A stretch of DNA of 50,881 nucleotides from Frateuria sp. Soil773 (GCF_001428405.1 NZ_LMSL01000035.1:1-50881); one strand, 5' to 3'. Shown: positions 15,789-28,045, counted from the first letter of the stretch. Notes: generated by a model from the sequence alone, not told the origin. Numbers and translations are program-made.

Positions 15789-16756
15789 AAACCTTCTACT
15801 GGCTGGTCAAGCGCGAATTCTGGGAACACCGCGGCGGCTTCCTGTGGGCGCCGCTGGTCACCGGCGGCGTGTTCCTGCTGCTGAACCTGATGGGCATCGT
15901 CACCGGCGAAGTGTTCGGTTTCCGGCACGGCATCCGCTTCGGCTCGATGGACTTCGCCAGCGCCCTGAACCACCTGGGCCCGAACGACGCCGGCAAGATC
16001 GCCATGGTGGTGGACACGCTGATGGTATCGAGCAGCGTGCTGCTGAAGCTGGTGCTGGGCATCGTGGTGTTCTTCTACCTGCTCGGCTCGCTCTACGACG
16101 ACCGCCGCGACCGCAGCTTGCTGTTCTGGAAATCGCTGCCGCTGTCGGACACCGAGACGGTCGCCTCCAAGCTGGTCGCCGGCCTGGTGGTCGCCCCGGC
16201 CATCGCCTTCGTCACCAGCATCGTGGCGGGCCTGCTGATGCTCGCGATGTACGCCACCGCGCTGTCGTTCCACGGCGTCAACGTCTGGCCGATCCTCGCC
16301 ATGGCCCATCCGTTGCGCACCGTCTCGGGCATGCTGGCGATGATCCCGCTGTACCTGCTGTGGGCGCTGCCCTCCGCCGGCTGGCTGATGCTCTGCTCCG
16401 CCTGGGCGCGCAGCAAGCCGTTCCTGTGGGCGGTGGTGCCGCCGGTCGCGGCGGCCATCGTCGTCGGCTGGTTCAACATGCTCGGCGGGTTCGGCCTGCA
16501 GACCGGCTGGTTCTGGAAGAACATCGTGGGACGCGCCTTCGGCGTGCTCCCCAACGGCATTCCCACCGGCCTGGGCCCGCTGGGCGAGATAGAGAACGTC
16601 GACAAGGCGGCCCAGCTCGGGCAGTACATCGCCACCGAAAACGTCTACGGCCCGATCCTGGCCCGCACCGAGCTCTGGGCCGGCGTCGTCATCGGCCTCG
16701 CCCTGCTCGCCGTCGCCGCCTGGCTGCGCCGCTGGCGCACCGAAAGCTCCGTCTGA
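15785..16756 (+). CDS. ABC-2 type permease, first copy
   Basis: The 323-residue membrane protein has about six hydrophobic segments, starting at FLWAPLVTGGVFLLLNLMGI (about residues 20-39), with others near 85-105 (LKLVLGIVVFFYLLGSLY), 135-165, 185-200 and the C-terminus (VVIGLALLAVAAWLRRWR). The cytoplasmic word YDDRRDRSLLFWKSLPLSD is typical of ABC-2 permeases working with this ATPase type. The start overlaps the ATPase stop (ATGA). It is a close paralogue of the next gene: the first 38 residues are nearly identical and the protein core is conserved throughout. The two may form a heterodimeric pore. Confidence 0.92.
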   Translation: MKTFYWLVKREFWEHRGGFLWAPLVTGGVFLLLNLMGIVTGEVFGFRHGIRFGSMDFASALNHLGPNDAGKIAMVVDTLMVSSSVLLKLVLGIVVFFYLLGSLYDDRRDRSLLFWKSLPLSDTETVASKLVAGLVVAPAIAFVTSIVAGLLMLAMYATALSFHGVNVWPILAMAHPLRTVSGMLAMIPLYLLWALPSAGWLMLCSAWARSKPFLWAVVPPVAAAIVVGWFNMLGGFGLQTGWFWKNIVGRAFGVLPNGIPTGLGPLGEIENVDKAAQLGQYIATENVYGPILARTELWAGVVIGLALLAVAAWLRRWRTESSV

Positions 16757-16782
16757 ATCCCGACCATGAAGGCAACCCACGC

Positions 16783-17739
16783 ATGAAGACCTTCTACTGG
16801 CTGGTGAAGCGCGAGTTCTGGGAACACCGCGGCGGCTTCCTGTGGGCGCCGCTGATCACCGGCGGCGTGTTCCTGCTGCTGAACCTGATGGGCCTCGTCG
16901 CCGGCGAGATGTTCGGCACGCAGCACGGCATCCATTCGCTGCTCAGCAACGGCCACTTCCTCGACCACGCGCTGAGCCCGGACGAGATCGACAAGGCCGG
17001 CAGGGTGATGGACGTGGTGATGTACTCGACCACCTTCATCATCAGCATCGTGCTGGGCTTCGTGGTGTTCTTCTACTGCCTCGGCGCCCTGTACGACGAC
17101 CGCCGCGACCGCAGCCTGCTGTTCTGGAAATCGCTGCCGCTGTCGGACTCCGCCACGGTACTCTCCAAGGTCGTGGCCGGCACCCTGCTGGCGCCGCTGA
17201 TCGCCGTGGTCTGCGGCGTGGTCACCGGCATCGCGATGCTGCTGATGTTCGCGATCGCGCTGTCCTTCCACGGCACCGGCGTGTGGCACCTGCTGGCCTA
17301 TGCCCATCCGTTCCGGGTCATCGCCAACCTGGTGGGCACCATTCCGCTGTACGCGCTGTGGGCGCTGCCCAGCGTGGGCTGGCTGATGCTCTGCTCGGCC
17401 TGGGCGCGCAGCAAGCCGTTCCTGTGGGCCGCGGTGCTGCCGGTGGCGGTGGGCATCACGCTGGGCTGGTTCAACCTGCTGGGCACCCGCCTGGTGGGCA
17501 GCGGATGGTACTGGAGCCATGTGTGCGGCCGCATCCTGCTCAGCGTGTTCCCGGGCAGCTGGCTGGGCGCGAACCATTACGAATCCGTGGGCAACGACTC
17601 GGCGCATGCGCTGGATGCCCTGAACCTCGCCAACGCCTACGGCGTGGCCGGCTCGCCGGGCTTCTGGGTCGGTGCGGCGTTCGGCCTCGCCCTGCTCGCC
17701 GGCGCCATCTGGCTGCGCCGCTGGCGTGACGACAACTGA
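16783..17739 (+). CDS. ABC-2 type permease, second copy
   Basis: The 318-residue product repeats the plan of the preceding gene: MKTFYWLVKREFWEHRGG at the start, YDDRRDRSLLFWKSLPLSDS near residue 103, WLMLCSAWARSKPFLWA near 200, and a final helix ending LLAGAIWLRRWR. The extracytoplasmic loops differ most: after residue 38 it has GEMFGTQHGIHSLLSNGHFL, and near 245-290 a different segment (GSGWYWSHVCGRILLSVFPG). It follows after 26 bp. Tandem duplication followed by loop divergence suggests an asymmetric pore or two substrate surfaces. Confidence 0.92.
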   Translation: MKTFYWLVKREFWEHRGGFLWAPLITGGVFLLLNLMGLVAGEMFGTQHGIHSLLSNGHFLDHALSPDEIDKAGRVMDVVMYSTTFIISIVLGFVVFFYCLGALYDDRRDRSLLFWKSLPLSDSATVLSKVVAGTLLAPLIAVVCGVVTGIAMLLMFAIALSFHGTGVWHLLAYAHPFRVIANLVGTIPLYALWALPSVGWLMLCSAWARSKPFLWAAVLPVAVGITLGWFNLLGTRLVGSGWYWSHVCGRILLSVFPGSWLGANHYESVGNDSAHALDALNLANAYGVAGSPGFWVGAAFGLALLAGAIWLRRWRDDN

Positions 17740-17770
17740 CATCCGTCCAAACCGGAAAGGGGAGAACATC

Positions 17771-18484
17771 ATGAAAACCCACCCAATCGCCATCGGCATC
17801 CTTGCGTCGGCGCTGCTGCTGCCGCTGACCGCGTGCAGCCAGTCCGAGCAGGACGGCGCCCAGCCGGGCGTCGCCGACGGCCTGGCGCAGGCGGCGAAGG
17901 AAGTGCGCGAGCAGACCTCGCCCGCGGCGATCTCCGCGGAAATCCAGAAGGGCATCCAGCAAGCCAGGAAGGAGCTGGCCACCGAGGACATCAGCGTCAA
18001 CAACGTGCGCATCGGCCACGACCACGAGCGCAGCGACAACGATTCCCGCCCCAAGGCGGTGATCACGCCGCAAGGCAACCTGCTGATCGCGGGCAAGGAA
18101 GTGTCGGCCACGCCGGAGCAGCACGCCATGCTGGTGGATTACCGCCAGCAGATCATCGGCATCGCCGAGGCCGGCATGGACATCGGCGCGAACAGCGCCA
18201 GCCTGGGCGTCGGCATGGCCCGGAAGGCGATCCTGGGCTCGCTCCTGGGCAGCAGCGACAAGGAGATCGAGGCGTCCATCAAGCCGCAGACGGACAAGAT
18301 CAAGGCCGCAGCCCTCCAGTTGTGCGGGCGCATGCCCGGCCTGCTGGCCTCGCAGCAGAAGCTGGCCGCGGCCATGGCCGAGTTCAGGCCGTACGCTACG
18401 ATGACGCAGAAGGACGTCGACGACTGCGGCGAGGAGATGACGGACGAGAACGGCAAGAAGGGTTTCGCCGTGTTCTCGGACTGA
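17771..18484 (+). CDS. Lipoprotein, DUF2884/YggN-like
   Basis: The 237-residue product has a lipoprotein signal with lipobox LTAC-S (Cys22), followed by an acidic, helical periplasmic domain. A recognisable block is PKAVITPQGNLLIAGKEVSA then TPEQHAMLVDYRQQIIGIAE, which resembles the DUF2884 (YggN) family; a C-terminal part contains LCGRMPGLLASQQKLAAAM and DVDDC. Residue 23 after Cys is Ser, which would favour outer-membrane sorting under the usual Lol rule. The ATG follows GGAGAACATC and lies 31 bp after the second permease, so it probably belongs to the same operon. Function unknown; a link with envelope stress is inference from the neighbours. Confidence 0.85.
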   Translation: MKTHPIAIGILASALLLPLTACSQSEQDGAQPGVADGLAQAAKEVREQTSPAAISAEIQKGIQQARKELATEDISVNNVRIGHDHERSDNDSRPKAVITPQGNLLIAGKEVSATPEQHAMLVDYRQQIIGIAEAGMDIGANSASLGVGMARKAILGSLLGSSDKEIEASIKPQTDKIKAAALQLCGRMPGLLASQQKLAAAMAEFRPYATMTQKDVDDCGEEMTDENGKKGFAVFSD

Positions 18485-18730
18485 CGCACGCTCCGGCCAA
18501 CCCGCTGCCCACGGCGGGGCCCCCGGCGTGCATGCCAGACGCCGATACGAAGCTCGCCCTGCCGGCCGGCGAGCTCACCGCCCTGCTCCATCCGCATCCA
18601 TGACCTCGCGGGCGGTTCGCCGCCCCGGCCGGCCGGACCTGCCCAGTGCACCGAGGCACCGCCGGCCGGCCATGACTGCGCCACTCCGACGATGGCATCC
18701 TGCCGCATGCCCCGAATAGAGGAACCCTCC

Positions 18731-19246
18731 ATGAAAGCTCACGTTCGCCCGCTCCTCCTCGCCCTGCTGGGCTGCGCCCTCGCCGCCTGCGACATGCCCG
18801 ACACCACCATGGCGAACGGCGCGATCACGATGCGCGGCGACACGGTGACCCTGCGCGTCACCGGATCGCCGAAGGCGGTGATCGACGCCGACGGCACATT
18901 CACGGTGGACGGCAACACCGTCCCCACCACGCCGGCCGAACGCGAGCTGCTGGCGAGCTACAACCGGAGCGTGCACTCCGTGCACGAGGCCGGCCTGGCC
19001 ATGGGCATGACCGGCGGCGAGATAGCGGCCAAGGCCGTCGCGGCCAAGCTCTCGTCCACCCAGGACAAGGCGGCCGAAGACGGCGCCGGCGAGATCAAGA
19101 AGCTGACCCGGGACATCTGCAAGGCCCAGGCCGCCATCAAGTCCACGCAGGATCAGCTCGCCGCTCAACTGGCCGCCTTCGCTCCCTACGCGAAGATCAT
19201 CGACGCCTCGGACGTATCGGACTGCGAAAGCGACGCCAAGGATTGA
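18731..19246 (+). CDS. Lipoprotein related to the preceding one (DUF2884-like)
   Basis: The 171-residue product has lipobox LAAC-D (Cys20). The Asp right after the lipidated Cys is the Lol avoidance signal in E. coli, so it may stay in the inner membrane, unlike its neighbour. The block SPKAVIDADGTFTVDGNTVP then TTPAERELLASYNRSVHSVH matches residues about 95-135 of the preceding lipoprotein (PKAVITPQGNLLIAGKEVSA...), so the two are diverged paralogues with different N-terminal parts. The C-terminal half is helical and ends DVSDCESDAKD. A 246-bp gap with GC-rich hairpins but no visible gene separates them, so it may have its own promoter. Function unknown. Confidence 0.85.
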   Translation: MKAHVRPLLLALLGCALAACDMPDTTMANGAITMRGDTVTLRVTGSPKAVIDADGTFTVDGNTVPTTPAERELLASYNRSVHSVHEAGLAMGMTGGEIAAKAVAAKLSSTQDKAAEDGAGEIKKLTRDICKAQAAIKSTQDQLAAQLAAFAPYAKIIDASDVSDCESDAKD

Positions 19247-19505
19247 CGCCGCCGGGCATGCGCAAGCCGGTTGCGTTCGCCGCGGCGCGCCGGCCAGCCG
19301 AGACCGTACGCCCATGCCGCCCATGCGCCGCCACGACTCGGCTGGACGTCGACGACTGCGACAGGAATGTGGACAAGGATCGATCGGCACTTGAGTTCGG
19401 TTGTGCCGGCCGGCGTCTCCGCACGGAGGCGGGACGCCGGCGCGGCCTCGAACGCAACGCGCCGGAGTGATCCGCCAGGTCGTCCGCCATACACCGAGGG
19501 GTTCC

Positions 19506-22626
<3,121 letters not shown>

Positions 22627-22736
22627 GTCGCCGGTGCACCAATGTGTGGCCTGGGGCGGATCGCATTGCGGCCTGCCCAGGGATACGCGGGAACGATGGA
22701 TCGTTTCGAAACGCTTCATGCCCTCCCAACTCGACC

Positions 22737-23288
22737 CCGTCATTCCAGCGAAAGCTGGGATCCAGCGGCTCCAGGCCCATCGAAGCGCACAGGCACTGGA
22801 CTCCAGCTTTCGCTGGAATGACGGCGAGGGTTGCATGAGGGCGCGGGGCTTAGATGGGCGAGAGCTGGGGTGGGAGCACAGGAGCTTGAATGTCGGCAAA
22901 CAGCCGCGCTCGAAGCTTTTGCAAAGACCGCGTACCGCCCCGACCGCCCCGACCGCTTCCCGCCCCGAACCCGTTATCCCAGCGAAAGCTGGGATCCAGT
23001 GACTCCAGGCCCGTCGAAGTGCACAGGCACTGGATTCCAGCTTTCGCTGGAATGACGGTGAGGGTTGCATGAGGGCGCGGGGCTTAGATGGGCGAGAGCT
23101 GGGGTGGGAACGCAGGAGCTTGAATGTCGGCAAACGCCCGCGCTCGAAGCTTTTGCCAAAGAACGCGTACCGCCCCGACCGCCCCCGCCCCGCTCCGACC
23201 CCGTCATCCCAGCGAAAGCTGGGATCCAGCGGCTTCAGGCCCGTCGAAGCGCACAGGCACTGGATTCCAGCTTTCGCTGGAATGACGG
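22737..23288. repeat. Tandem array of three 88-bp REP inverted pairs with two repeated spacers
   Basis: Three 88-bp elements lie at 22737-22824, 22971-23058 and 23201-23288. Each starts CCGTCATTCCAGCGAAAGCT (or a close variant) and ends with its inverse, so the arms are about 29 bp; each arm has an inner CAGC-GAAA-GCTG hairpin. The 146-bp and 142-bp spacers between them (22825-22970, 23059-23200) are also near-identical, both containing GAGGGTTGCATGAGGGCGCG and ending in a run of CCGACCGCC words. The whole is a tandem duplication of a unit of about 232 bp between purB and the CPBP gene. No protein-coding content is credible here. Confidence 0.9.
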
Positions 23289-23315
23289 CAAGGGCAGAGG
23301 GTCCGGCCTCGCCTG

Positions 23316-23930
23316 CTAGCGACCGAGCATCAACGCGATCGTGCAATAGGTCACCAGGTTGGCCGAGGCATGCATCGCATAGCCGGGCAGGATCGATCCG
23401 TTTGCGCGGCGCTCGTTGAGCCATCCGGCGATCCAGCCGAGTACCCCTGCATTGACGCAAAGCACGAAGACGATGACGTGGTCGACCTTCGCGACGGCAA
23501 GCAGGGCAAGATGCACGGAGCCGAATATCGCCGCCTGCACCACGTTCCCGGCCGGAAACCCCAGCCAGCGGATCGACGCCTTGGCGATAAGGCCCCGGAA
23601 CAGGATTTCCTCGCTCGCCGCCGTCTTGAGGAGCGCGGTAACCACCAAGGCAATCCATGCCGCGGCCCGGTCGGGGCCGGACAACACGGCGGCGATCGCC
23701 GTGCCCTCGCCGCCCGCGACGGCGCGCACCGACGGAAACGCGACGGCCGTGGCGGCGATCGCGATGCCGATTCCCATGCCGATCGATACGACCGGCACCG
23801 GCGCGCGGTACAGGCCGACATAACGGCGAAAACCGGCTTTCCGGCCGAAAGCCGCATAGACCAGGCCGGCGATGACGAGGACGACCGCGATCTGCGCCAG
23901 CGCTGGGGCCAGGGCAGCCCCGATCAGCAT
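23316..23930 (-). CDS. CPBP-family intramembrane metalloprotease
   Basis: The 204-residue protein is mostly transmembrane. It carries the CPBP (Abi, Rce1-like) motifs: Glu107-Glu108 and Arg112 in SEEILFRG, His140 in FGSVHLALLA, Asn161 in VNAGVLGWIAGWL and a late histidine in MHASANLV. These residues form the glutamate-histidine active site of CAAX-type proteases, although many bacterial members have unknown substrates. It is preceded by about 230 bp without a gene before gstA, and its 3' end touches the REP array. The ORF opens at a TTG further up, but the ATG at 23930 precedes the first helix directly. Confidence 0.85.
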   Translation of the reverse strand: MLIGAALAPALAQIAVVLVIAGLVYAAFGRKAGFRRYVGLYRAPVPVVSIGMGIGIAIAATAVAFPSVRAVAGGEGTAIAAVLSGPDRAAAWIALVVTALLKTAASEEILFRGLIAKASIRWLGFPAGNVVQAAIFGSVHLALLAVAKVDHVIVFVLCVNAGVLGWIAGWLNERRANGSILPGYAMHASANLVTYCTIALMLGR

Positions 23931-24157
23931 GGGTTCCGCCCCGCGCGGCAAGGTTCACGACGAAGTGGCGCCCCCGAAAGGACCGACCACGGCCTGTACG
24001 CTGGTTGCATATCGCCCCCTGTCCCCGTGCCGCCCCTGGCGAACCCGGCAAGCATGCACCATTCCGCCGACCGTTGCCGGGGCGGCGGCGTCGCCGCGTG
24101 GAATGCTACCTGCGCGCACCCGGCAGGGCCGGATGCGCGCATCGCCAGCAGCAGGCG

Positions 24158-24772
24158 TCAGCCCGCCTTCTTCAGCCCTTCGGCCACCAGCGCCGCCTGC
24201 ACCGCCGGGCGCTCGCCCACGCGCTGCTGGAATGCGCCCAGGGCGGTGAATTCCGACAGGTCGACGTCGACGTGCTTCGCCCAGTTGGTGACGGTGAACA
24301 GGTAGGCATCGGCGGCGGTGAAACGGTCGCCGAGCAGGAAGGGTTGCCGCGCCAGCACATCTTCCAGCAGCGCGTAGCGGCGGCGCAGGTAGTCCTTGCG
24401 CTCGGCCCGCGTCTGCTCGGGCGTGTCCGGCTTGAACAGCGGGCTGTAGGTCTTGTGCAGCTCGGAGTTGATGTAGCCGAGCATTTCCTGCAGCCGGTAG
24501 CGCGCCAGGGTGCCGTTGGCCGGCGCCAGGCCGCTTTCGGGCTTGAGGTCGGCCAGGTACTGCACGATCGCCGGGCCTTCGGTGAGCCGCTCGCCGTTGT
24601 CCAGCTCCAGCACCGGCACGTAGCCCTTCGGGTTGATCTGCCAGAAATCCTCGCCGCCCGCGGTGCGCTTGGCCTTGCCGTCGACTTTCTCCAGCGACAG
24701 GTCGATGCCCGCTTCCAGCGCCACGATGTGCGGCGACAGCGAACAGGCGCCAGGGGTGTAGTAGAGCTTCAT
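24158..24772 (-). CDS. gstA: Glutathione S-transferase, beta class
   Basis: The 204-residue protein has the thioredoxin-like N-domain start MKLYYTPGACSLSPHIVALE with the beta-class cysteine Cys10, the cis-proline in YVPVLEL (about 52-58), the glutathione-binding LTEGPAIVQYLAD and the helical C-domain with FTAADAYLFTV near residue 151. It conjugates glutathione to electrophiles or reduces disulfides in the cytoplasm. GGAG lies nine bases before the ATG. It is divergent from an HxlR regulator 173 bp away and an inverted repeat lies between them, so redox or electrophile control is likely. Confidence 0.96.
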   Translation of the reverse strand: MKLYYTPGACSLSPHIVALEAGIDLSLEKVDGKAKRTAGGEDFWQINPKGYVPVLELDNGERLTEGPAIVQYLADLKPESGLAPANGTLARYRLQEMLGYINSELHKTYSPLFKPDTPEQTRAERKDYLRRRYALLEDVLARQPFLLGDRFTAADAYLFTVTNWAKHVDVDLSEFTALGAFQQRVGERPAVQAALVAEGLKKAG

Positions 24773-24874
24773 GCGGTTTCTCCGGGGTCGGGTGGGCAGA
24801 GTCGCCGCCCGCGGATCGGCGGAATGGCCGGCCGCGGCGGCAAGGCCCGCATGCTAGCCCTCGTGGTTACTGAT

Positions 24875-24915
24875 GGATACCGCCAAGGCCCGATTGGCGG
24901 GAAAATGCGGTATCC
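24875..24915. promoter_or_regulatory. Inverted repeat between gstA and the HxlR gene
   Basis: GGATACCGC (24875-24883) and GCGGTATCC (24907-24915) are perfect 9-bp inverted arms 23 bp apart. They lie 30-70 bp before the HxlR ATG and about 100 bp from gstA, a suitable place for the HxlR protein to control both genes. Confidence 0.5.
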
Positions 24916-24945
24916 CGCCGGTTACCGGCTTACCGAAAGACACCC

Positions 24946-25413
24946 ATGGGCCTGCCCGTACGCAAAAGCAAGGTCACCCCGCCGCCGGCCTGCCCGCTCA
25001 CCGAATGCCTGGCGCTGCTGCGCGGCGCCTGGGCGCCCAACGTGATCTGGTGCCTGAGCGCGGAGCCGCGCCGCTTCGGCGAACTGCGCCACGACATCCC
25101 GCGGATTTCCGCGCGCGTGCTGAGCGCGCGCCTGCGCGAACTGGAATCGCGCGGCCTGGTGGCCCGATCCGCGCTGGATACCTCGCCGCCCTCCGCCGAA
25201 TACGCGCTGACCGCGCTCGGCCGCGAACTGCTGCCGGCGGTGCAGGCGCTGGCCCTGGTGGGCCAGAAGCTGATCGCGGAATGGGAGAAACGCGCCCCGG
25301 TCCAGGGCGGCCGTGCCGAGCGCGGCGGCGCAGCGGCCCGGGGCGGCGGCCACGCGAGCGCGGCCGTCGCTCCGGAGCAAGGCCGGCTCAGACGTCGTCC
25401 GAACCCTCGTTGA
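24946..25413 (+). CDS. HxlR-family transcriptional regulator
   Basis: The 155-residue protein begins with the HxlR winged helix: CPLTECLALLRGAWAPNVIW (about 16-35), LRHDIPRISARVLSARLREL (residues 48-67), ESRGLVAR and the wing PPSAEYALTALGREL. Cys16 stands at the start of the domain, the place where redox- or electrophile-sensing HxlR proteins carry their cysteine; that role is inferred. The C-terminal 40 residues are Gly/Ala/Arg-rich and look disordered. Its last 26 bp overlap the end of cysK on the other strand. It is divergent from gstA and probably controls it. Confidence 0.93.
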   Translation: MGLPVRKSKVTPPPACPLTECLALLRGAWAPNVIWCLSAEPRRFGELRHDIPRISARVLSARLRELESRGLVARSALDTSPPSAEYALTALGRELLPAVQALALVGQKLIAEWEKRAPVQGGRAERGGAAARGGGHASAAVAPEQGRLRRRPNPR

Positions 25414-26326
25414 CCCCTTCGAACAGGAAGGTCGACAGGTAGCGCTCGCCGGTGTCCGGCAGCATCGCCAGCAGCACCGAACCCTCCGGCGCGTCCTTGG
25501 CCACTTCCAGCGCCGCCGCCACGGTGGCGCCCGAGGACAGGCCGACGAAGATGCCTTCGCGCTGCGCCAGCGCGCGCGAGGTGTCGCGGGCGACGGTGTC
25601 GTCCACGGCGACCAGCCGGTCGACCACCTTGCCGTTGAGCACGCCGGGCAGGAAGTCGGGCGTCCAGCCCTGGATCTTGTGCGCGTTCCATTCCTTGCCG
25701 CCCAGCAGCGACGCCACCGCCGGCTCGGCACCGATCACCTTCACCCCGGGCCGCGCCACCTTGAGCACCTCGCCCACGCCGGTGAGCGTGCCGCCGGTGC
25801 CCCAGCCGCTGACGAAGTAATCCAGCCGGCGGCCGGCGAAATCGTGCAGGATCTCCGCCGCGGTGGTCTGGCGGTGATAGGCGGGGTTGGCCGGATTGTC
25901 GAACTGGCTGGCCAGGAACCAGCCGTTCTTCTGCGCCAGCTCCTTCGCCTTCTCCACCATGCCGGTGCCGCGCACCGCCGCCGGCGTCAGCACCACCTTG
26001 CCGCCGTAGGCGCGGATCAGCTTGCGCCGCTCGATCGAGAAGGTCTCGGTCATCACCGCCACGAACGGGTAGCCGCGCGCCGCGCACACCGCCGCCAGCG
26101 CCACGCCGGTGTTGCCGGAAGTGGCCTCGACCACCGTCTGGCCCGGCTTGAGCGCACCGCGCTGCTCGGCGTCGAGGATGATCGCCAGCGCCAGGCGATC
26201 CTTCACCGAGCCGGCCGGGTTGAACGCCTCCACCTTCACGTAGAGGTCGACGTGCTTCGGCGCCAGCCGGTGCAGCTTGACGATGGGCGTGCCGCCGATG
26301 GTGTCGAGGATGCTGTCGTAGATCAT
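25388..26326 (-). CDS. cysK: Cysteine synthase A (O-acetylserine sulfhydrylase)
   Basis: The 312-residue PLP enzyme makes cysteine from O-acetylserine and sulfide, the last step of the sulfur route in this window. Lys42 in NPAGSVKDR binds PLP; TSGNTGVALA (about 69-78) is the substrate loop; GWGTGGTLTGVG holds the PLP phosphate; GLSSGATVAA contacts the pyridine nitrogen. The GTGGTLTG form fits CysK rather than CysM. AAGGAGC stands seven bases before the ATG. It is transcribed alone in the same direction as cysG, 74 bp after it, and so could be cotranscribed. Confidence 0.97.
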   Translation of the reverse strand: MIYDSILDTIGGTPIVKLHRLAPKHVDLYVKVEAFNPAGSVKDRLALAIILDAEQRGALKPGQTVVEATSGNTGVALAAVCAARGYPFVAVMTETFSIERRKLIRAYGGKVVLTPAAVRGTGMVEKAKELAQKNGWFLASQFDNPANPAYHRQTTAAEILHDFAGRRLDYFVSGWGTGGTLTGVGEVLKVARPGVKVIGAEPAVASLLGGKEWNAHKIQGWTPDFLPGVLNGKVVDRLVAVDDTVARDTSRALAQREGIFVGLSSGATVAAALEVAKDAPEGSVLLAMLPDTGERYLSTFLFEGVNEGSDDV

Positions 26327-26400
26327 GGAAACGCTCCTTGGGATGGGTACGCGGGATCGGCGCCGGCAGCCATAGTGCTCCGCGCGGCGCGGGTTTTTCG

Positions 26401-27888
26401 TTACGCGCGGTGGATGGCGGCCAGCAGCCCGTCCTGCGCCGCCGGCACGGCGACGACGGGCCGGGGCGGCGCCGGGCGGACGGCACGCTGCGGCGCGTCC
26501 CGCAAGGGCGGCTGGCCGAACCAGGCCAGCGAGGACGCCAGCGCGGCCACTTCGCCCAGGATCAGCAGCGCCGGCGAACGCACCGCGTGCGCCGCGCCGC
26601 GCTCGGCCAGCTCCGCCAGCGTGCCGGTGACGACCCGCTGGTCGGCGCGCGAGCCGTTCTCAACCAGCGCGAACGGCGTCGAGGCCGCGCGCCCGTGCCC
26701 GAGCAGTCGTTCCTGCAACGTGCCCAGCTCGCCCACGCCCATGTACACCGCCAGCGTCTGCCGCTCCTGCGCCAGCGCGGCCCAATCCAGGGTGTCGTAC
26801 GAGGCGCGGCAATGGGCGGTGACGAAACGCACCGACTGCGCGTGGTCGCGGTGGGTCAGCGGCACGCCGGCATAGGCGGCGCAGGCGACCGCGGCGGTGA
26901 TGCCGGGCACCACCTCGTAGGGAATGCCGTGGTCGCGCAGGAACTCCAGTTCCTCGCCGCCGCGGCCGAACACGAACGGATCGCCGCCCTTCAGCCGCAC
27001 CACCCGCCGACCGGCGCGGGCGTGCTCCAGCAGCAGCGCGTGGATGCCGTCCTGGGTGGTGTGGTGGTTGCCCGCCTGCTTGCCGACCTCGATCCGCTCG
27101 GCGTCGCGGCGGGCCAGCTCCAGCACCTCGGCGCTGACCAGCCGGTCGTGCAGGATCACGTCCGCCTCGTTCAGCGCGCGCAGCGCGCGCAGGGTCAGCA
27201 GGCCCGGATCGCCGGGGCCGGCACCGACCAGCACCACCGAGCCGCCCGGCTCCGCCGTGGCCGATGCCAGCGCCTTCTCGGCGGCCTGGCGCGCGGCCTG
27301 CGGCTGGCCCTGCCGCAGCAGCGCCGCGACCGGCCCGGTAAACAGGGTTTCGTAGAAGCGCCGCCGCGCCGCCGGCTCGGGATGGCGGATGCGGATGCGC
27401 TTGCGCAGCCTGGCGGCCAGCGCCGCCAGCGGGCCGAGCGAATGGTCGAGCAGGGTTTCCAGCCGCTCGCGCAGCAGGCGCGCCAGCATCGGTGCGTCGC
27501 CGCCGCTGGAGATCGCGACGGTCAGCGGCGCACGGTCGATCACTGCCGGCACGTGGAAGCTCGACAGCTCCGCGTCGTCCACCACGTTGACGAAGATCCG
27601 CCGCAATTCGGCGAGGGTCGCCACCAGGCGGTTCGTCTCGCGGTCGGACGTGGCGGCCACCACCAGCCAGACCCGGTCGAGCCAGCCGTCCTGGAACGGG
27701 TCGCCGCGATGCGCGATGCGCCCCTCGTCCACCCAGCGCTGCAACTGCGGCGTCAGCGTGTACGCATTCACCGTCACCTGCGCCTGCGCCGCCAGCAATG
27801 CGGCCACCTTGCGCTCGGCCACCGTGCCGCCCCCCACGACCAGCACGGCGCGACGGGAGAGGTGGGCGAACAGCGGATACAGCTTCAT
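26401..27888 (-). CDS. cysG: Siroheme synthase, bifunctional
   Basis: The 495-residue enzyme converts uroporphyrinogen III to siroheme, the cofactor of sulfite reductase. Residues 1-210 are the dehydrogenase/ferrochelatase part, with [13 protein letters not shown] (about 15-27), [11 protein letters not shown] containing the catalytic Asp, and [19 protein letters not shown]. From about residue 215 lies the SAM-dependent methyltransferase part: [56 protein letters not shown] and [11 protein letters not shown]. About 35 Pro/Ala-rich residues at the end are extra. I start at ATG 27888, matching the E. coli N-terminus, rather than the GTG at 27906. It is divergent from cysB. Confidence 0.97.
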   Translation of the reverse strand: MKLYPLFAHLSRRAVLVVGGGTVAERKVAALLAAQAQVTVNAYTLTPQLQRWVDEGRIAHRGDPFQDGWLDRVWLVVAATSDRETNRLVATLAELRRIFVNVVDDAELSSFHVPAVIDRAPLTVAISSGGDAPMLARLLRERLETLLDHSLGPLAALAARLRKRIRIRHPEPAARRRFYETLFTGPVAALLRQGQPQAARQAAEKALASATAEPGGSVVLVGAGPGDPGLLTLRALRALNEADVILHDRLVSAEVLELARRDAERIEVGKQAGNHHTTQDGIHALLLEHARAGRRVVRLKGGDPFVFGRGGEELEFLRDHGIPYEVVPGITAAVACAAYAGVPLTHRDHAQSVRFVTAHCRASYDTLDWAALAQERQTLAVYMGVGELGTLQERLLGHGRAASTPFALVENGSRADQRVVTGTLAELAERGAAHAVRSPALLILGEVAALASSLAWFGQPPLRDAPQRAVRPAPPRPVVAVPAAQDGLLAAIHRA

Positions 27889-28045
27889 GACGACGGCAAC
27901 CGGCACCAGCGCCGCAACAGCGCGGCCGGGTCACGCTACGAAGCGCCCCCCCGACCGGCAAATGATTTGTGCCGCGGCGCATATGCCATGGCGTTATGAC
28001 CGCCGCACGCGGCGCGGCGCCGGCCACGGAAACGATTCGTTTCAC

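Noticed and set aside
22737-23288. Possible CRISPR array
   Set aside because: Only three repeats, 88 bp each and internally inverted, and the spacers are nearly identical to each other; CRISPR spacers are unique and short, and no cas genes are present.
22634-23419. Several ORFs of 60-122 codons across the purB downstream region
   Set aside because: They are translations of the REP pairs and their spacers, with repeated words such as VIPAKAGIQ that are typical REP artefacts.
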